DNA from: Brachyspira hampsonii
Lineage (GTDB): Bacteria > Spirochaetota > Brachyspiria > Brachyspirales > Brachyspiraceae
Assembly: GCF_002214805.1 (NCBI RefSeq)
Contig: NZ_CP019914.1
Coordinates: forward strand, 2,914,001 to 2,978,000
DNA length: 64,000 nucleotides
Direction: 5' to 3'
Under the pieces are notes generated by a model, which was given only the letters and a program-made list of their open reading frames with translations, was not told the DNA's origin and searched no databases. This document shows positions 50,300 through 60,114 of this stretch, in pieces. Position 1 is the stretch's first letter. Each line of letters opens with the position of its first letter. The translations under genes and the position numbers were made by a program.

Positions 50300-50590
50300 A
50301 TGGATAAAGATTATTATAAAATACTTGATGTTAATATATTTGCAAGTAATGAAAAAATAAAAAAATCTTATAGGGAATTGGCTATGAAATATCATCCGGA
50401 TAGAAATCCCGGTGATGAAGAGGCTAATCGAAGATTTGTAGATATAAATGAGGCCTATGAAATTTTATCTAATAAAGAGACCAGAATGCAGTATAATATT
50501 AAATATTTATCTTCCAATAAGTATATTATTGGAGGATTGGCTGCGGCAGGTATTGGATTAGGTTTAATACTAGGCAGAAGAAAAAACTGA
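50300..50590 (+). CDS. Short J-domain protein with C-terminal membrane segment
   Basis: 96 residues. The J domain (1-~68) contains the HPD motif ([20 protein letters not shown]). It is followed by a hydrophobic Gly/Ala segment ([17 protein letters not shown]) and a basic end. It may bring DnaK to the membrane. It lies 43 bases upstream of the full-length dnaJ and probably shares its transcript. Confidence 0.87.
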   Translation: MDKDYYKILDVNIFASNEKIKKSYRELAMKYHPDRNPGDEEANRRFVDINEAYEILSNKETRMQYNIKYLSSNKYIIGGLAAAGIGLGLILGRRKN

Positions 50591-50633
50591 TTTTTAATAT
50601 TTAATGATAAATTTTATACAGAGGATATGATAA

Positions 50634-51764
50634 ATGGCAGATAAAAGAGACTATTACGAAGTATTAGGCGTAGCAAAAACAGCTACTAACGATGAAATAA
50701 AAAAAGCATATAGAAAATTAGCTATGCAGTATCACCCAGATAGGAATCCGGGAAATAAAGAGGCTGAAGATAAATTTAAAGAGGCTACGGAGGCTTATGA
50801 GATTTTATCTGATGAGAAAAAACGGGCTCAATATGATCAATTTGGTTTTCAGGGCGTTCATAGTGATTTTGCTGATGCTTACGGCAGAGGCGGTTTTGAT
50901 TTCTCATCAATGTTCGGAGGTTCAGGCGGATTCGGTGATTTAGATGATATATTCAGCTCATTTTTCGGAGGCGGATTTTCCGGAAGAGGGTCGAGATCCC
51001 AAAGACGAGGTAAAGATATAAGACATGATATTACTTTATCTTTGGAAGATGCCGTTTTTGGAAAGAAAATGGAAATCAAATTAGATAAAAACGATACTTG
51101 CGATGTTTGTCATGGTACAGGAGCTGAACCCGGAACAAAAACACAGACTTGTCCTACTTGCGGAGGAAGCGGAGAGGTTAGAATGGCTCAAGGCTTTTTC
51201 AGTGTAAGAAGAACATGCAGCAGATGTAATGGAAGCGGTTCTATAGTAACAACACCTTGTAAAAACTGCAAAGGAATCGGTACTGTTAAGAAAACTAAAA
51301 CTATTTCTGTTAATATTCCTAAAGGTATTGATGATAATACTCAGCTTAGAGTAAGCGGAGAAGGAGAGGCTGTAGGAGGAGGAATAGCAGGCGATTTATA
51401 CCTATATATACATGTAAGTCCGCATCCTTATTTTATAAGAGATGGTATAGATTTAATAACAGAAGTAGGCATCAATATTGCACAGGCGGCATTAGGTGCT
51501 GATATTTATATACAGACTTTGGATAAAAAGAAAGTGAAAATAAAAATTCCAGCAGGAACTAATAGCGGACAAATATTTAAATTGAAAGGAAGCGGTGCTA
51601 CTCATATAAACAGATCCGGTAGGGGGGATTTATTTGTTGTAGTGAATATAGATGTTTCATCTAAATTGTCTGCTGAGGAGAAAAGATTATTCAATGAACT
51701 TAAAAAGGTTATGCCTTCTAATGATGAACCTGCTTTAAGAAAACCTAATAAAACTAATTGGTGA
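50634..51764 (+). CDS. dnaJ: Chaperone DnaJ (Hsp40)
   Basis: 376 residues, full type I DnaJ. J domain with [20 protein letters not shown], a Gly/Phe-rich region ([20 protein letters not shown]), four CxxCxGxG zinc repeats ([42 protein letters not shown]) and the C-terminal substrate-binding region. It activates DnaK ATPase and delivers clients. Confidence 0.97.
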   Translation: MADKRDYYEVLGVAKTATNDEIKKAYRKLAMQYHPDRNPGNKEAEDKFKEATEAYEILSDEKKRAQYDQFGFQGVHSDFADAYGRGGFDFSSMFGGSGGFGDLDDIFSSFFGGGFSGRGSRSQRRGKDIRHDITLSLEDAVFGKKMEIKLDKNDTCDVCHGTGAEPGTKTQTCPTCGGSGEVRMAQGFFSVRRTCSRCNGSGSIVTTPCKNCKGIGTVKKTKTISVNIPKGIDDNTQLRVSGEGEAVGGGIAGDLYLYIHVSPHPYFIRDGIDLITEVGINIAQAALGADIYIQTLDKKKVKIKIPAGTNSGQIFKLKGSGATHINRSGRGDLFVVVNIDVSSKLSAEEKRLFNELKKVMPSNDEPALRKPNKTNW

Positions 51765-51781
51765 TGCTAAATTATAATTAT

Positions 51782-51806
51782 AAAGGGGGAATTATCCTCC
51801 TTTTTT
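51782..51806. terminator. Hairpin between convergent dnaJ and the glycosyltransferase gene
   Basis: AAAGGGGGA (51782-51790) pairs with the TCCTCCTTT-like arm (51795-51803, one G-T), with T-runs on both strands, so it can serve both genes. Confidence 0.65.
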
Positions 51807-52887
51807 AATTATGATTGAAATTATAGATTAATTCCAATATTTTATCTGTATTTTGAATTTCATCTATTGATGACATAAATAATTCATAAGATTTTTTATT
51901 TTCAGTCATTTTTTTTATTTTTGATATTATTGATATTGGATTTTGAGAATTGTATATTAATGCATTTTTATCATCAGAAGCTATTTCAGCAGATGAGCTT
52001 TTAGCATCTATTATAGGCAATGTTTTATAATGCCAAGCTGCTATTAACTGAGTATAGAAAGAATCTTTTATATTATGTATTATCATGCAGTTTGAAGTTT
52101 CTATCTCTTTTCCTATGTGGGTATTATCGTCTTCATCTATAAATTCAACATATTGCTCTATAGATAATTTATGAATATTTTCTTTTAATTCTTTATCATA
52201 TCCTATTATTTTTAATTTATATATATCATTACTTTCTTTCAGATACTGTGCATAAGCTGCTGTGCATTTGAAGATACTATTCTCTTTATTATAGAATATT
52301 ATTATTGATTTATCTTTTTTAGATTTTTTATCATTGTTAATAAATATATAAGGGGAGAAATAAGGCTGTATGATTTCTATGTTTTTTATATCTTTATGTA
52401 AGTATAATAATCTTTCCTTTGTTTTTTTACTTCCGCATATTATTATATCAATATTGTCAGTATGTTTATAATCCAATTTCATAAGTCTTTTATCTATTAA
52501 TTTTGTTTTACTGTCTTTTTGTTCATGAAAATATAAATGATTTTGGAAATTTAAAGTATACCATACTATTACAGGCAGTTTATTTATTCTTTTTTTTATT
52601 AAAATATTTTTAGCCATGGAAGCTGCTATATTCATAGGAAAATCTATAGCTATAATTGCATCAGAATTTTCAGCAATATTTGCTATATTCTTTGCTGACT
52701 TTTTTAAAAATAACAAAGATAAATGTTTTCTTGTAATATAAGCAGGAAAATTCTTCGGAAATGATTTTGAAAATACTGTTATTTTTATAGATGATTTGTA
52801 AAAATGCTCTATCATATTAAGCATAAATTGATTAGATTTATCTCTTATATTGCTAGCATTAGATATTAATACAATAATTTCTTTCAT
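51805..52887 (-). CDS. Glycosyltransferase (GT4-like fold)
   Basis: 360 residues. The N-terminal Rossmann lobe has MKEIIVLISNASNIRDKSNQ and ANIAENSDAIIAIDFPMNIA. The second lobe shows SIIIFYNKENSIFKCTAAYA, the catalytic-like EIETSNCMIIHNIKDSFYTQ and DAKSSSAEIASDDKNALIYN, the last of which resembles the donor-binding segment of GT4 enzymes. It may act in surface glycan or lipooligosaccharide synthesis; the sugar donor is unknown. It overlaps the terminator region of dnaJ at its 3' end. Confidence 0.7.
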   Translation of the reverse strand: MKEIIVLISNASNIRDKSNQFMLNMIEHFYKSSIKITVFSKSFPKNFPAYITRKHLSLLFLKKSAKNIANIAENSDAIIAIDFPMNIAASMAKNILIKKRINKLPVIVWYTLNFQNHLYFHEQKDSKTKLIDKRLMKLDYKHTDNIDIIICGSKKTKERLLYLHKDIKNIEIIQPYFSPYIFINNDKKSKKDKSIIIFYNKENSIFKCTAAYAQYLKESNDIYKLKIIGYDKELKENIHKLSIEQYVEFIDEDDNTHIGKEIETSNCMIIHNIKDSFYTQLIAAWHYKTLPIIDAKSSSAEIASDDKNALIYNSQNPISIISKIKKMTENKKSYELFMSSIDEIQNTDKILELIYNFNHN

Positions 52888-52957
52888 TTTTTATCCGTCA
52901 TAATTAAAATATACCAAATTCCATTCCGATATTTGAAATGATAAATAAGGACTTGTT

Positions 52958-55711
52958 ATGAAAATAAATAAAATTTTATTTATAATTTTTACTATATATA
53001 TTTCGGCATATTCCAGAGATATTTTACAATATCATACTGTAATGAGTGATAGAAATGCAAACATCACTTTAGAAAGTATAACTGTGAATACTAATAAAAA
53101 TACTTTAGATGCTAATACTCAATATACTTTAAATAAAGAATTAGAAAAAGCTAGAAAATTTGTACAAGACGGTAATTTTTTTGAGGCAATTAATTTATGT
53201 AATTCTTTAGAAAATAATTATAAAGATTATTATGAAATATATTATCTTAGAGGTCTTTCATATTATAGAAGGGCTGATCTTTATTATGCTTCTTTAGATT
53301 TTAAAAAACTATTATCTCTATATATAGAAGAGAAAGATTATAATACAGTTTATGGGGTAATATTTGAATTTTTTAATACTATTAACGAATACGAAGAAAC
53401 TTTAAGATTATGTATTACTGCCTATAAAGTAACGAATAATCCTCATTGGCTTTTTTTAGCCGGTAATTCTGCTTTAAAAAATGGAGATGTTAAGAGTGCT
53501 GATTATTATTTCAATGCTTGTTTAAAACAAAATAATTCTTATGCTAATGAAGGATTTGGAGATATAAGTTATTTAAATAATCAGTATGATAATGCTATAA
53601 ATAATTACAGAAATGTAAGATATTCTAATAATGAAGAGCAAATTAGAATTCAGACAAAAATAAGCAATGCTGCGGTGAAAAAAGAGATATATTTATGGGA
53701 TAAAAGTTTTTCATCTCAAAATTATACAAATGCCATAAACATACTAAATAATATATCTTCATATTCTTCTGATTATCCGGAAATAACGGTTGCTTTGGCT
53801 AAAACATATTTTGCTTTGAAAAACTATAATAATGCTAAAAGTATATTATTAAAATTTATTTCATCTGTAAGAGATTTTGATGAAGCTTATGCTATATTAG
53901 CTCAAATATATTTATATGAAAATAATGAAACTGAGGCTATAAAAATATTAGAAAGAGGATTAGAATACACATATAATAAACCTAGATTATATGAGACATT
54001 TGCATCTATGCTTTATGATTTAGGCTATAGTTATTATCCGGATAAAATAATATCTCAAATCATAAATTTGTATAATATTTCTGATGAAAATAAAATAAAT
54101 TATAGTAAAAGTTTGATAAGACAAAAAAAATATGATGAGGCTTACAAATTATTAAAATCTGTATCTTCTTATAAAGATATTGTGAACGGTTTATTAAATA
54201 ATATAGAATACAATAAAATATTAGATAAGACTGAACAATTAAAGCAGCAAAAATATTATGTTGATATAATGCAGCTTCTTTCTAAATATAAATTTGATGG
54301 AAATGAAGAACAGATTAGAATAGGCTATATTGCTGAGGCATATTATAATTTAGGTTCTATAGATGAGGCTATAAATATATTAAAAGAAAGTTTTAATGCA
54401 AATACAATAAGTGTTAATAATGTTCTTTTGCTTAGAAAGATGTTAGGCATTAGGGCTTCAAATAATGATACATCAGTTTATCAAAAGGAGAGAGATGCTA
54501 TAGATATAAGAGCCACTGAATATTGGGAGGAGGAATTAAAATTACATTTGAATTTGGTTACTGACAGAATATTTGAATTTCTTAGATTTAATCAATTTGA
54601 CGAGGCTCTAGCTTATATAGCCGATTTGAGAAATAAAAATTATGATGTTGCTTATATAAAGCAGATTGAGTCATCTGTTTATGGACTTTATGCGGCATAT
54701 TTGTATGATAATAAGAGATATGAAGAAGCATCTAAAACTGTCGCTTTGGCTGTAAGAAGAAATAGAAGCAATTATGATGCAATTGCTGTTCAAAATGAGA
54801 TGTATATAGATTCTTATTTAAGTTCTATTGGATATTATAATAATATAAGTGCTTATGTAAGTTTATCTTCTATAATGAAAGAAGTTTTGAGAATTTCGCC
54901 TGCTTATATAGATAATAGAATAAGACTTGCTGAAGCATATATATACGAATACAATATAGAAGGATTTAACATCGTTAATAGAATCACTGAATATATTAAT
55001 GTTAATGGCGGAAAAGACTTATTATTGGGCAGAGTATATAATAGAGCTTATTTATATGAATACTCTCTTTTATGTTATGACAGGGCATCTAAATATATTG
55101 ATTTTAATCCTATATATGCGGCAGAAAGTGCTGTTAATATAGATAATTATAATCCTTCTTCTGAGGATCTTCAAAAGTTAATAAATGCAAATGTTAATAA
55201 TCCTGATAAACTGTATGCTGCTTCAAAGATTTATACAAAAATTGGAAATTATAGTGAAGCTTTAAATATAATTAATAATGCTTTATCATTTGATAGTAAG
55301 AATATTGATTATATTTATCAAAGAGCATATATAAATGAACTTATGGGCAGTACTAAATCAGCATTATCAGATTATGAAGCAATTATCAAGATGAAAAAGA
55401 ATTATGCTGCTGCTAATTATAGAGCTGCTTTAGTTTATCTTAGCAATTTAAAAAATGATATGGATGCTGAAACTTATGCTTTAAACTATTTAGCATTAGT
55501 TCCTGATGATTACAGCGGATATAAACTTTTAGCTGATATTTATAAATTTAGAGCAGAAAAATATATAGACAGAAATACAAAAACTTTACTCAAAGAGGCT
55601 TTGAATAATTATCAAACTGCTTTAAGTAAAGCGGTATGGGGGAGAGATTTAGAAGCTAGAAATATAATATTAAAAGAAATTGATTATGTTCAAAATAAAA
55701 TCATAGAGTAA
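52958..55711 (+). CDS. Exported TPR-repeat protein
   Basis: 917 residues. A signal-like N-terminus (MKINKILFIIFTIYISAYSR) is followed by tetratricopeptide repeats over nearly the whole length (KFVQDGNFFEAINLCNSLEN, VTVALAKTYFALKNYNNAKS, AILAQIYLYENNETEAIKIL, AASKIYTKIGNYSEALNIIN, and others). TPR proteins assemble complexes; many exported ones of this size in spirochaetes act at the cell envelope. No enzymatic domain is seen. Confidence 0.85.
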   Translation: MKINKILFIIFTIYISAYSRDILQYHTVMSDRNANITLESITVNTNKNTLDANTQYTLNKELEKARKFVQDGNFFEAINLCNSLENNYKDYYEIYYLRGLSYYRRADLYYASLDFKKLLSLYIEEKDYNTVYGVIFEFFNTINEYEETLRLCITAYKVTNNPHWLFLAGNSALKNGDVKSADYYFNACLKQNNSYANEGFGDISYLNNQYDNAINNYRNVRYSNNEEQIRIQTKISNAAVKKEIYLWDKSFSSQNYTNAINILNNISSYSSDYPEITVALAKTYFALKNYNNAKSILLKFISSVRDFDEAYAILAQIYLYENNETEAIKILERGLEYTYNKPRLYETFASMLYDLGYSYYPDKIISQIINLYNISDENKINYSKSLIRQKKYDEAYKLLKSVSSYKDIVNGLLNNIEYNKILDKTEQLKQQKYYVDIMQLLSKYKFDGNEEQIRIGYIAEAYYNLGSIDEAINILKESFNANTISVNNVLLLRKMLGIRASNNDTSVYQKERDAIDIRATEYWEEELKLHLNLVTDRIFEFLRFNQFDEALAYIADLRNKNYDVAYIKQIESSVYGLYAAYLYDNKRYEEASKTVALAVRRNRSNYDAIAVQNEMYIDSYLSSIGYYNNISAYVSLSSIMKEVLRISPAYIDNRIRLAEAYIYEYNIEGFNIVNRITEYINVNGGKDLLLGRVYNRAYLYEYSLLCYDRASKYIDFNPIYAAESAVNIDNYNPSSEDLQKLINANVNNPDKLYAASKIYTKIGNYSEALNIINNALSFDSKNIDYIYQRAYINELMGSTKSALSDYEAIIKMKKNYAAANYRAALVYLSNLKNDMDAETYALNYLALVPDDYSGYKLLADIYKFRAEKYIDRNTKTLLKEALNNYQTALSKAVWGRDLEARNIILKEIDYVQNKIIE

Positions 55712-55733
55712 ATTTATTATAATAAAAACTAAC

Positions 55734-55777
55734 AAAGCATAAAGTGCATATTTAAATCCCGCCCTTTATGCTTTTTT
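55734..55777 (+). terminator. Intrinsic terminator after the TPR gene
   Basis: AAAGCATAAAG (55734-55744) pairs with CTTTATGCTTT (55764-55774) and is followed by T's. Confidence 0.8.
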
Positions 55778-55835
55778 ATTTTTTATTCAATATAAAAGTG
55801 TTTATTAATTTTTTTACTTAGTTTGTAAAAGCATT

Positions 55836-55989
55836 CCCGCCCAAATTTTTATTGTATTTTTATTTTTTACACCGCACGTTAAACGGTTCTTTATTAATAA
55901 TTTAAATTACAATTATTTATTATATTAAATTTATAATTTTTTTCACCGTGCGGTAATTGCCGCAATAAATTTTTAAAAAATTGGGCGGG
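55836..55989. repeat. Nested inverted-repeat element in a 380-base gene-free gap
   Basis: Outer arms start CCCGCCCAA... (55836-55854) and end ...TTGGGCGGG (55963-55989), pairing over about 19 positions with an 8-base insertion in the right arm. Inside them ACCGCACG (55871-55878) pairs perfectly with CGTGCGGT (55947-55954). These GC-rich arms stand out in very AT-rich DNA. No coding frame fits. It looks like an extragenic palindromic or MITE-like element or a structured RNA. Confidence 0.6.
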
Positions 55990-56094
55990 CAATTAAAATA
56001 ACAGTTAGAAGTTAAAAAGCAATATAAAGCAGAAATGACATAAAATAATAGAAAGTCTATAGGGTGGGAATAGTAGTGTGAATATTTTTCATAA

Positions 56095-56904
56095 TTAAAG
56101 TAAATTAAGCCTTTTTTCTATTGCTATTCCGTAAACTCTATCATCATTATCTTTTATAGCAGCTTCAACACAATTATATATAAACTTTGTTGACTTTTTT
56201 AGAGCACTTTCTATACTATCGCCTTTTAATATATATCCTAATAATGAAGCTCCGAAAGCATCTCCTGTACCTGGTATCATTATATTTATTTTTGGATAAT
56301 AGCTAGTTATTATATTATTATCTTTATAGCATAGACTTCCTATATCATCATCTTTTGAAACACTTGTAACGATTACTGTTTTTGGTCCAATTTCAGAGAG
56401 TTCTCTAGCCATATCTTTAACTTCTTCTTCATTATATTTTATAGAAGGATCTTTTCCTAATAATATAGCCAATTCTGTAATATTAGGAGTTGCTATATTA
56501 GCATATTTTATTAATTCTTTCATAGCATTTACATGCTCATAAGACATAGAAGGGTAGAGTTTACCATTATCACCAAGTATAGGATCTATGAGAACAGTTC
56601 CAATATTAAAACTCTTTATTATATCTACAACAATATCCGGCTGTTTACCAGAGGCTATCCATCCTACATAAAAAGCATCAAAATTAGGTTTTCTTATTTT
56701 TAATTCTTCTACAATTTTTTCTAATTGTTCAGTTAAATCAAAAGCACAGAAAGATTCAAAAGCGGTATGATTTGAAAGCATAACACTGACAAGAGGGGAA
56801 ACTTTTATACCAAAGTGAGATAATACCGGTATATTAACTGTTAAAGATGCCTTACCATAAGAGCATAAATCATTTAGAAGCAGTACATTAAAGTTATTAT
56901 TCAT
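56095..56904 (-). CDS. Pyridoxal/pyridoxamine kinase-like PfkB-family protein
   Basis: 269 residues. The PdxK/PdxY-type layout is visible: NVLLLNDLCSYGKASLTVNI at the start, VLIDPILGDNGKLYPSMSYE, TPNITELAILLGKDPSIKYN, and the ATP/phosphate site IMIPGTGDAFGASLLGYIL. It should phosphorylate a B6 vitamer at the 5' position. It follows the 74-residue gene by five bases on the same strand. Confidence 0.85.
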   Translation of the reverse strand: MNNNFNVLLLNDLCSYGKASLTVNIPVLSHFGIKVSPLVSVMLSNHTAFESFCAFDLTEQLEKIVEELKIRKPNFDAFYVGWIASGKQPDIVVDIIKSFNIGTVLIDPILGDNGKLYPSMSYEHVNAMKELIKYANIATPNITELAILLGKDPSIKYNEEEVKDMARELSEIGPKTVIVTSVSKDDDIGSLCYKDNNIITSYYPKINIMIPGTGDAFGASLLGYILKGDSIESALKKSTKFIYNCVEAAIKDNDDRVYGIAIEKRLNLL

Positions 56905-56909
56905 AAATT

Positions 56910-57134
56910 TTATTTAAATATAATAAGTGCTTTACTATCGGCAAGAACTTTATATCCTGATATTTGTGCAAAGTATGCAAATTGTTCAAGAGTTATATCA
57001 TATCTGTCTTCTATCTCTTCTTTAGTAACTTTCATTTTTTTACCGCCGGATAAAAAAGAATTAAGTTCAAATCCGCTAGTTCCAAATTTTCTTTCAACTT
57101 CTTTTTGAAATGGATTTTTTTTACCTCTTCTCAT
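56910..57134 (-). CDS. Small hypothetical protein upstream of the kinase gene
   Basis: 74 residues, basic at the start (MRRGKKNPFQKEVERKFGTS) with KKMKVTKEEIEDRYDITLEQ, a possible helix-turn-helix or small helical domain. No family is recognised. It is the first gene of a two-gene leftward operon. Confidence 0.65.
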   Translation of the reverse strand: MRRGKKNPFQKEVERKFGTSGFELNSFLSGGKKMKVTKEEIEDRYDITLEQFAYFAQISGYKVLADSKALIIFK

Positions 57135-57352
57135 TTATTGCTCCAAATGATATATTTTGATATATTATCATATAATAGTTTTTTTTTCAAATAAATTTTA
57201 CTAAAAAAACTCATTCATAAAATAACTATAAATTATTTTTTAAATTTATATTAAAGTATATTATTTAATTAAATTATATTTTATTAACTATTTGATTTGC
57301 TATAGATATCTTTATAAATATGTAATACTGTAATTTTTTATTATTTTTAGTA

Positions 57353-57393
57353 TAAAAAATCCTATCCATAAATAATATGAATAGGATTTTAAT
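57353..57393 (-). terminator. Intrinsic terminator of the leftward lipoprotein genes
   Basis: Arms 57356-57369 and 57377-57390 pair nearly perfectly (AAAATCCTAT with ATAGGATTTT) and are followed on the - strand by T's. The gap 57135-57352 holds nothing else recognised. Confidence 0.75.
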
Positions 57394-57413
57394 TTTTATA
57401 TTGAAGAATTATT

Positions 57414-58406
57414 TTACTGCTTAGCCAATTCTACAGTGCTTCCATCTGGTTTAGTATATATAGCTGTTGTTTTATCATCATTGAATGTGATTTTATGATC
57501 TATTTTTTCTATTGCAGCATCATTTGAAAATAAAATCTCTGATATGGTTAAATTATTATTATTCATTATTTCAGAATGATAGTTGCCTTCTTTCATAGTG
57601 CTGATTGTAGCAATATTTTCTTCTACTTGCAAAACTATATCACCTGATGAATATGTTCCTAAATAAGGAGTAAATAGATCTGATTTAATTAATTCATAAG
57701 AATATTCTTTTCCATATATAAAATCTATTTTATATATTATTTTATCTTTTTCTAATTCATAAGACATTATAACCTTTTCATTATTATTGTCATAATGTTC
57801 TGATTTTAAGACATTATCTTGTAATGTGAAAGTCATTCCTACATTTGTCATCCCTTTATATCCGTATATATTACCTTCTTTGTCTATTAAAATAGTATAA
57901 TTTTTAGTTTTGATTTGACCATTAGTATCGAAAGTTGGTATATAGTAATTACCAGTGTATGCTCCCAATTCTTTAATTTTATTTATTACTATGTAGTCTT
58001 CATCAGGAATATTAAAATCTTCTTTATCAAAAATATTTTTTCCGCTGAATTTTATATGATCATCAAAAAGATTAACTTCAAGTATTGAATATATTTGATT
58101 ATATGTATTACTTAACTGAGTGTTTCCATTAATATCCATTAACAATGAATTTTTTGATAAAGACAAATTAGTTATTGGATTTTTATCTTCTCCTATGTAT
58201 ATATTTCCATTTTCTATTCTAAATACTACATGAGTGTAGCTTCCATTTGTAAATTCATGTTCATGATAATATCTGCCGTCATATCCTTTTAGAAAGTTTG
58301 ATATTTCTACAGTATCTGTTTTTATTTCTTTGTTATTATTACCTGAACATCCGATAATAAATATAATCATTACTAATGATATAATTAATAAAAATTTTTT
58401 AATCAT
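57414..58406 (-). CDS. Lipoprotein, tandem paralogue
   Basis: 330 residues. A lipoprotein signal (MIKKFLLIISLVMIIFIIGC, Cys20) is followed by a beta-rich body and a C-terminal motif FNDDKTTAIYTKPDGSTVEL. The next upstream gene ends FNDDKSKAVYTKPDGTTVEL and shares NFLKGYDGRYYxxxE-like and YLGTYSSGDI/YSGIYKSADS segments, so the two are tandem duplicates that have diverged. The function is unknown; surface exposure is possible. Confidence 0.75.
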   Translation of the reverse strand: MIKKFLLIISLVMIIFIIGCSGNNNKEIKTDTVEISNFLKGYDGRYYHEHEFTNGSYTHVVFRIENGNIYIGEDKNPITNLSLSKNSLLMDINGNTQLSNTYNQIYSILEVNLFDDHIKFSGKNIFDKEDFNIPDEDYIVINKIKELGAYTGNYYIPTFDTNGQIKTKNYTILIDKEGNIYGYKGMTNVGMTFTLQDNVLKSEHYDNNNEKVIMSYELEKDKIIYKIDFIYGKEYSYELIKSDLFTPYLGTYSSGDIVLQVEENIATISTMKEGNYHSEIMNNNNLTISEILFSNDAAIEKIDHKITFNDDKTTAIYTKPDGSTVELAKQ

Positions 58407-58501
58407 TTTTACTTCCTTTGTAAATTAAAATGTTATTATTTGAATAATATGTTAATATCGTAAAAAAATCAATATTATTATTTATTTTTATGAAATAATT
58501 T

Positions 58502-59569
58502 TTAGTATCTATTTAATTCAACAGTTGTACCATCTGGTTTTGTATATACTGCTTTACTTTTATCATCATTAAATACAAATTTATGCACTTTTGTACCTGT
58601 TTTTGAAGAATACTGATATATAGTTAAAGTATTTCCAATGATAACAGGTGTATAGCTATATGTTACAGTATTTAATTGAGCATCAGTAGTTGTTATTGTT
58701 AAAGTTATGCTGCTGTCTGCTGATTTATATATACCGCTATATGGGCTAAATAGATTATATTTTATCAAAGCCTCATACTGTAATTGATTATTAATCCAAG
58801 TATTACCAAATATTAATTTATAATCTTGATTTTTGTCTTTATCATAAAAATGAAGTTCTTGTCTGCTTGAAGTGCCTCCTGTTTGTTTATATGTTATTAT
58901 TAATACACTATTACTTAATTCTACTTTTGAATAGTTGATTTTAAAATTATCATCCATATACACTTGTCCGGCTGTATCTATAAGTATATAATATTTTTTT
59001 GTGTCATCATAATCATAATAGTAGTAGTTTCCAGAATAAGTTATCAATTCTGACATAGGTTCTCCAATTAATGTACTATATCCGCTTGTTTTTTGATAAG
59101 CTTCTTTATGAAATATAGCATTGGCAAAAAGATAAATATTTCCGTCGCTTCCGAAATTAAAAGTATACATTTCATCATTCATTTCATATCCTAAATTAAC
59201 ACCAGATCCGCTTTTTTTACCTTCTATGTATATTTGAAGTTTATTTCCCAATAAAGTTTTCATTGTTGCTTCAACTTTTGTACCATATCCATTATATATT
59301 GAATCGCTGTCTATTATATATCTAAGCCCAAGACTGTTATCATCATATCTGGAATAATAAGCCCCATTATGATTTTTAATAAATTCAGATATTTGTCCCT
59401 GATCTGTTATTATAATTTCTGATGATTGGGAATTAGGTTTTGCAGTAGGATCTATAAAACTTCCGTCTCCAATATCAACTTCATTTTCAGGATTAGGGTT
59501 TGTTATTGTTGCTGAACAATTTAATATTAATAGAGATATAAATATTGTTAATAAAATTTTTTTATTCAT
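58502..59569 (-). CDS. Lipoprotein, tandem paralogue
   Basis: 355 residues, lipoprotein signal MNKKILLTIFISLLILNCSA with Cys18. It is beta-rich, with FIKNHNGAYYSRYDDNSLGL, ITYSGNYYYYDYDDTKKYYI and the C-terminal KPDGTTVELNRY shared with the downstream paralogue. A 95-base gap separates the two genes. The function is unknown. Confidence 0.75.
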   Translation of the reverse strand: MNKKILLTIFISLLILNCSATITNPNPENEVDIGDGSFIDPTAKPNSQSSEIIITDQGQISEFIKNHNGAYYSRYDDNSLGLRYIIDSDSIYNGYGTKVEATMKTLLGNKLQIYIEGKKSGSGVNLGYEMNDEMYTFNFGSDGNIYLFANAIFHKEAYQKTSGYSTLIGEPMSELITYSGNYYYYDYDDTKKYYILIDTAGQVYMDDNFKINYSKVELSNSVLIITYKQTGGTSSRQELHFYDKDKNQDYKLIFGNTWINNQLQYEALIKYNLFSPYSGIYKSADSSITLTITTTDAQLNTVTYSYTPVIIGNTLTIYQYSSKTGTKVHKFVFNDDKSKAVYTKPDGTTVELNRY

Positions 59570-59852
59570 AATTTTCTCCTAACAAAAATTATTGAAAATA
59601 TAAAATAAGTTTATATAATATTTAAATATTATTTTTACGAATCTGTTAAGAACATAAATATTATTGATGTATGGCAATATTATCATAAATAAAATTTACC
59701 TTACTATAATTTATAGTATAATGATATAATAGGTATATTAAAAGTCAATAATGAATATCTATTTTTTATAAATTATAATAGGTATATTAGTTAATTTAAC
59801 TATTTTTATAATGTAAAAATATTAAAAAAAATAAATATTTTTTTACAATATA
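59570..59852. other. AT-rich intergenic stretch
   Basis: Nothing is recognised between the lipoprotein start and the riboswitch promoter, apart from repeats of short AT motifs such as AATAGGTATATTA (near 59729 and 59777). The leftward promoter of the lipoprotein genes presumably lies here. Confidence 0.4.
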
Positions 59853-59881
59853 TTGACATTATTTTTTTATTATGCTATAAT
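59853..59881 (+). promoter_or_regulatory. Perfect consensus promoter of the riboswitch-ATPase transcript
   Basis: TTGACA (59853-59858), 17-base spacer, TATAAT (59876-59881) with a TG-C extension just before the -10. Transcription would start near 59888, about 12 bases before the aptamer. Confidence 0.9.
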
Positions 59882-59899
59882 ACTTATAACATAATCAAA

Positions 59900-60000
59900 T
59901 ACTCATGAGGGAGTAATTGGCGTATTTTACGCGGCAAAGCCAACATCGCAGCTCTTAATTAGTAGAGTTTGGTTAGCCTTAATTAATGAGACTCAAGTAT
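59900..60000 (+). promoter_or_regulatory. Probable yybP-ykoY (manganese) riboswitch aptamer
   Basis: TGAGGGAGTAA at the 5' side and ATGAGACTC at the 3' side match the two conserved internal-loop strands of the yybP-ykoY class, closed by a P1 of TACT-(CA)-TGAG with CTCA-AGTA. Between them lie a short hairpin (GCGTA-TTT-TACGC), GGCAAAGCCAAC, and a further hairpin (CTCT...AGAG). The 3' strand of P1 is shared with the terminator stem at 59990, a standard expression platform. The downstream P-type ATPase is a known target type. A covariance-model test was not possible here. Confidence 0.75.
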
Positions 60001-60068
60001 AAATAAATCTTTAAAGATTAGTATAATTTTCTATTCTTTGATGATTTATTTATACATGAGTCTTTTTT
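59990..60068 (+). terminator. Riboswitch expression-platform terminator
   Basis: 20-base arms 59990-60009 and 60043-60062 pair with about one mismatch and are followed by T7. The 5' arm overlaps aptamer P1, so ligand binding should prevent this hairpin and turn the gene on. Confidence 0.85.
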
Positions 60069-60114
60069 TATGCATTTTTTAATAATTAGAAAATAATTAA
60101 ATGAGAGGTAGTTT

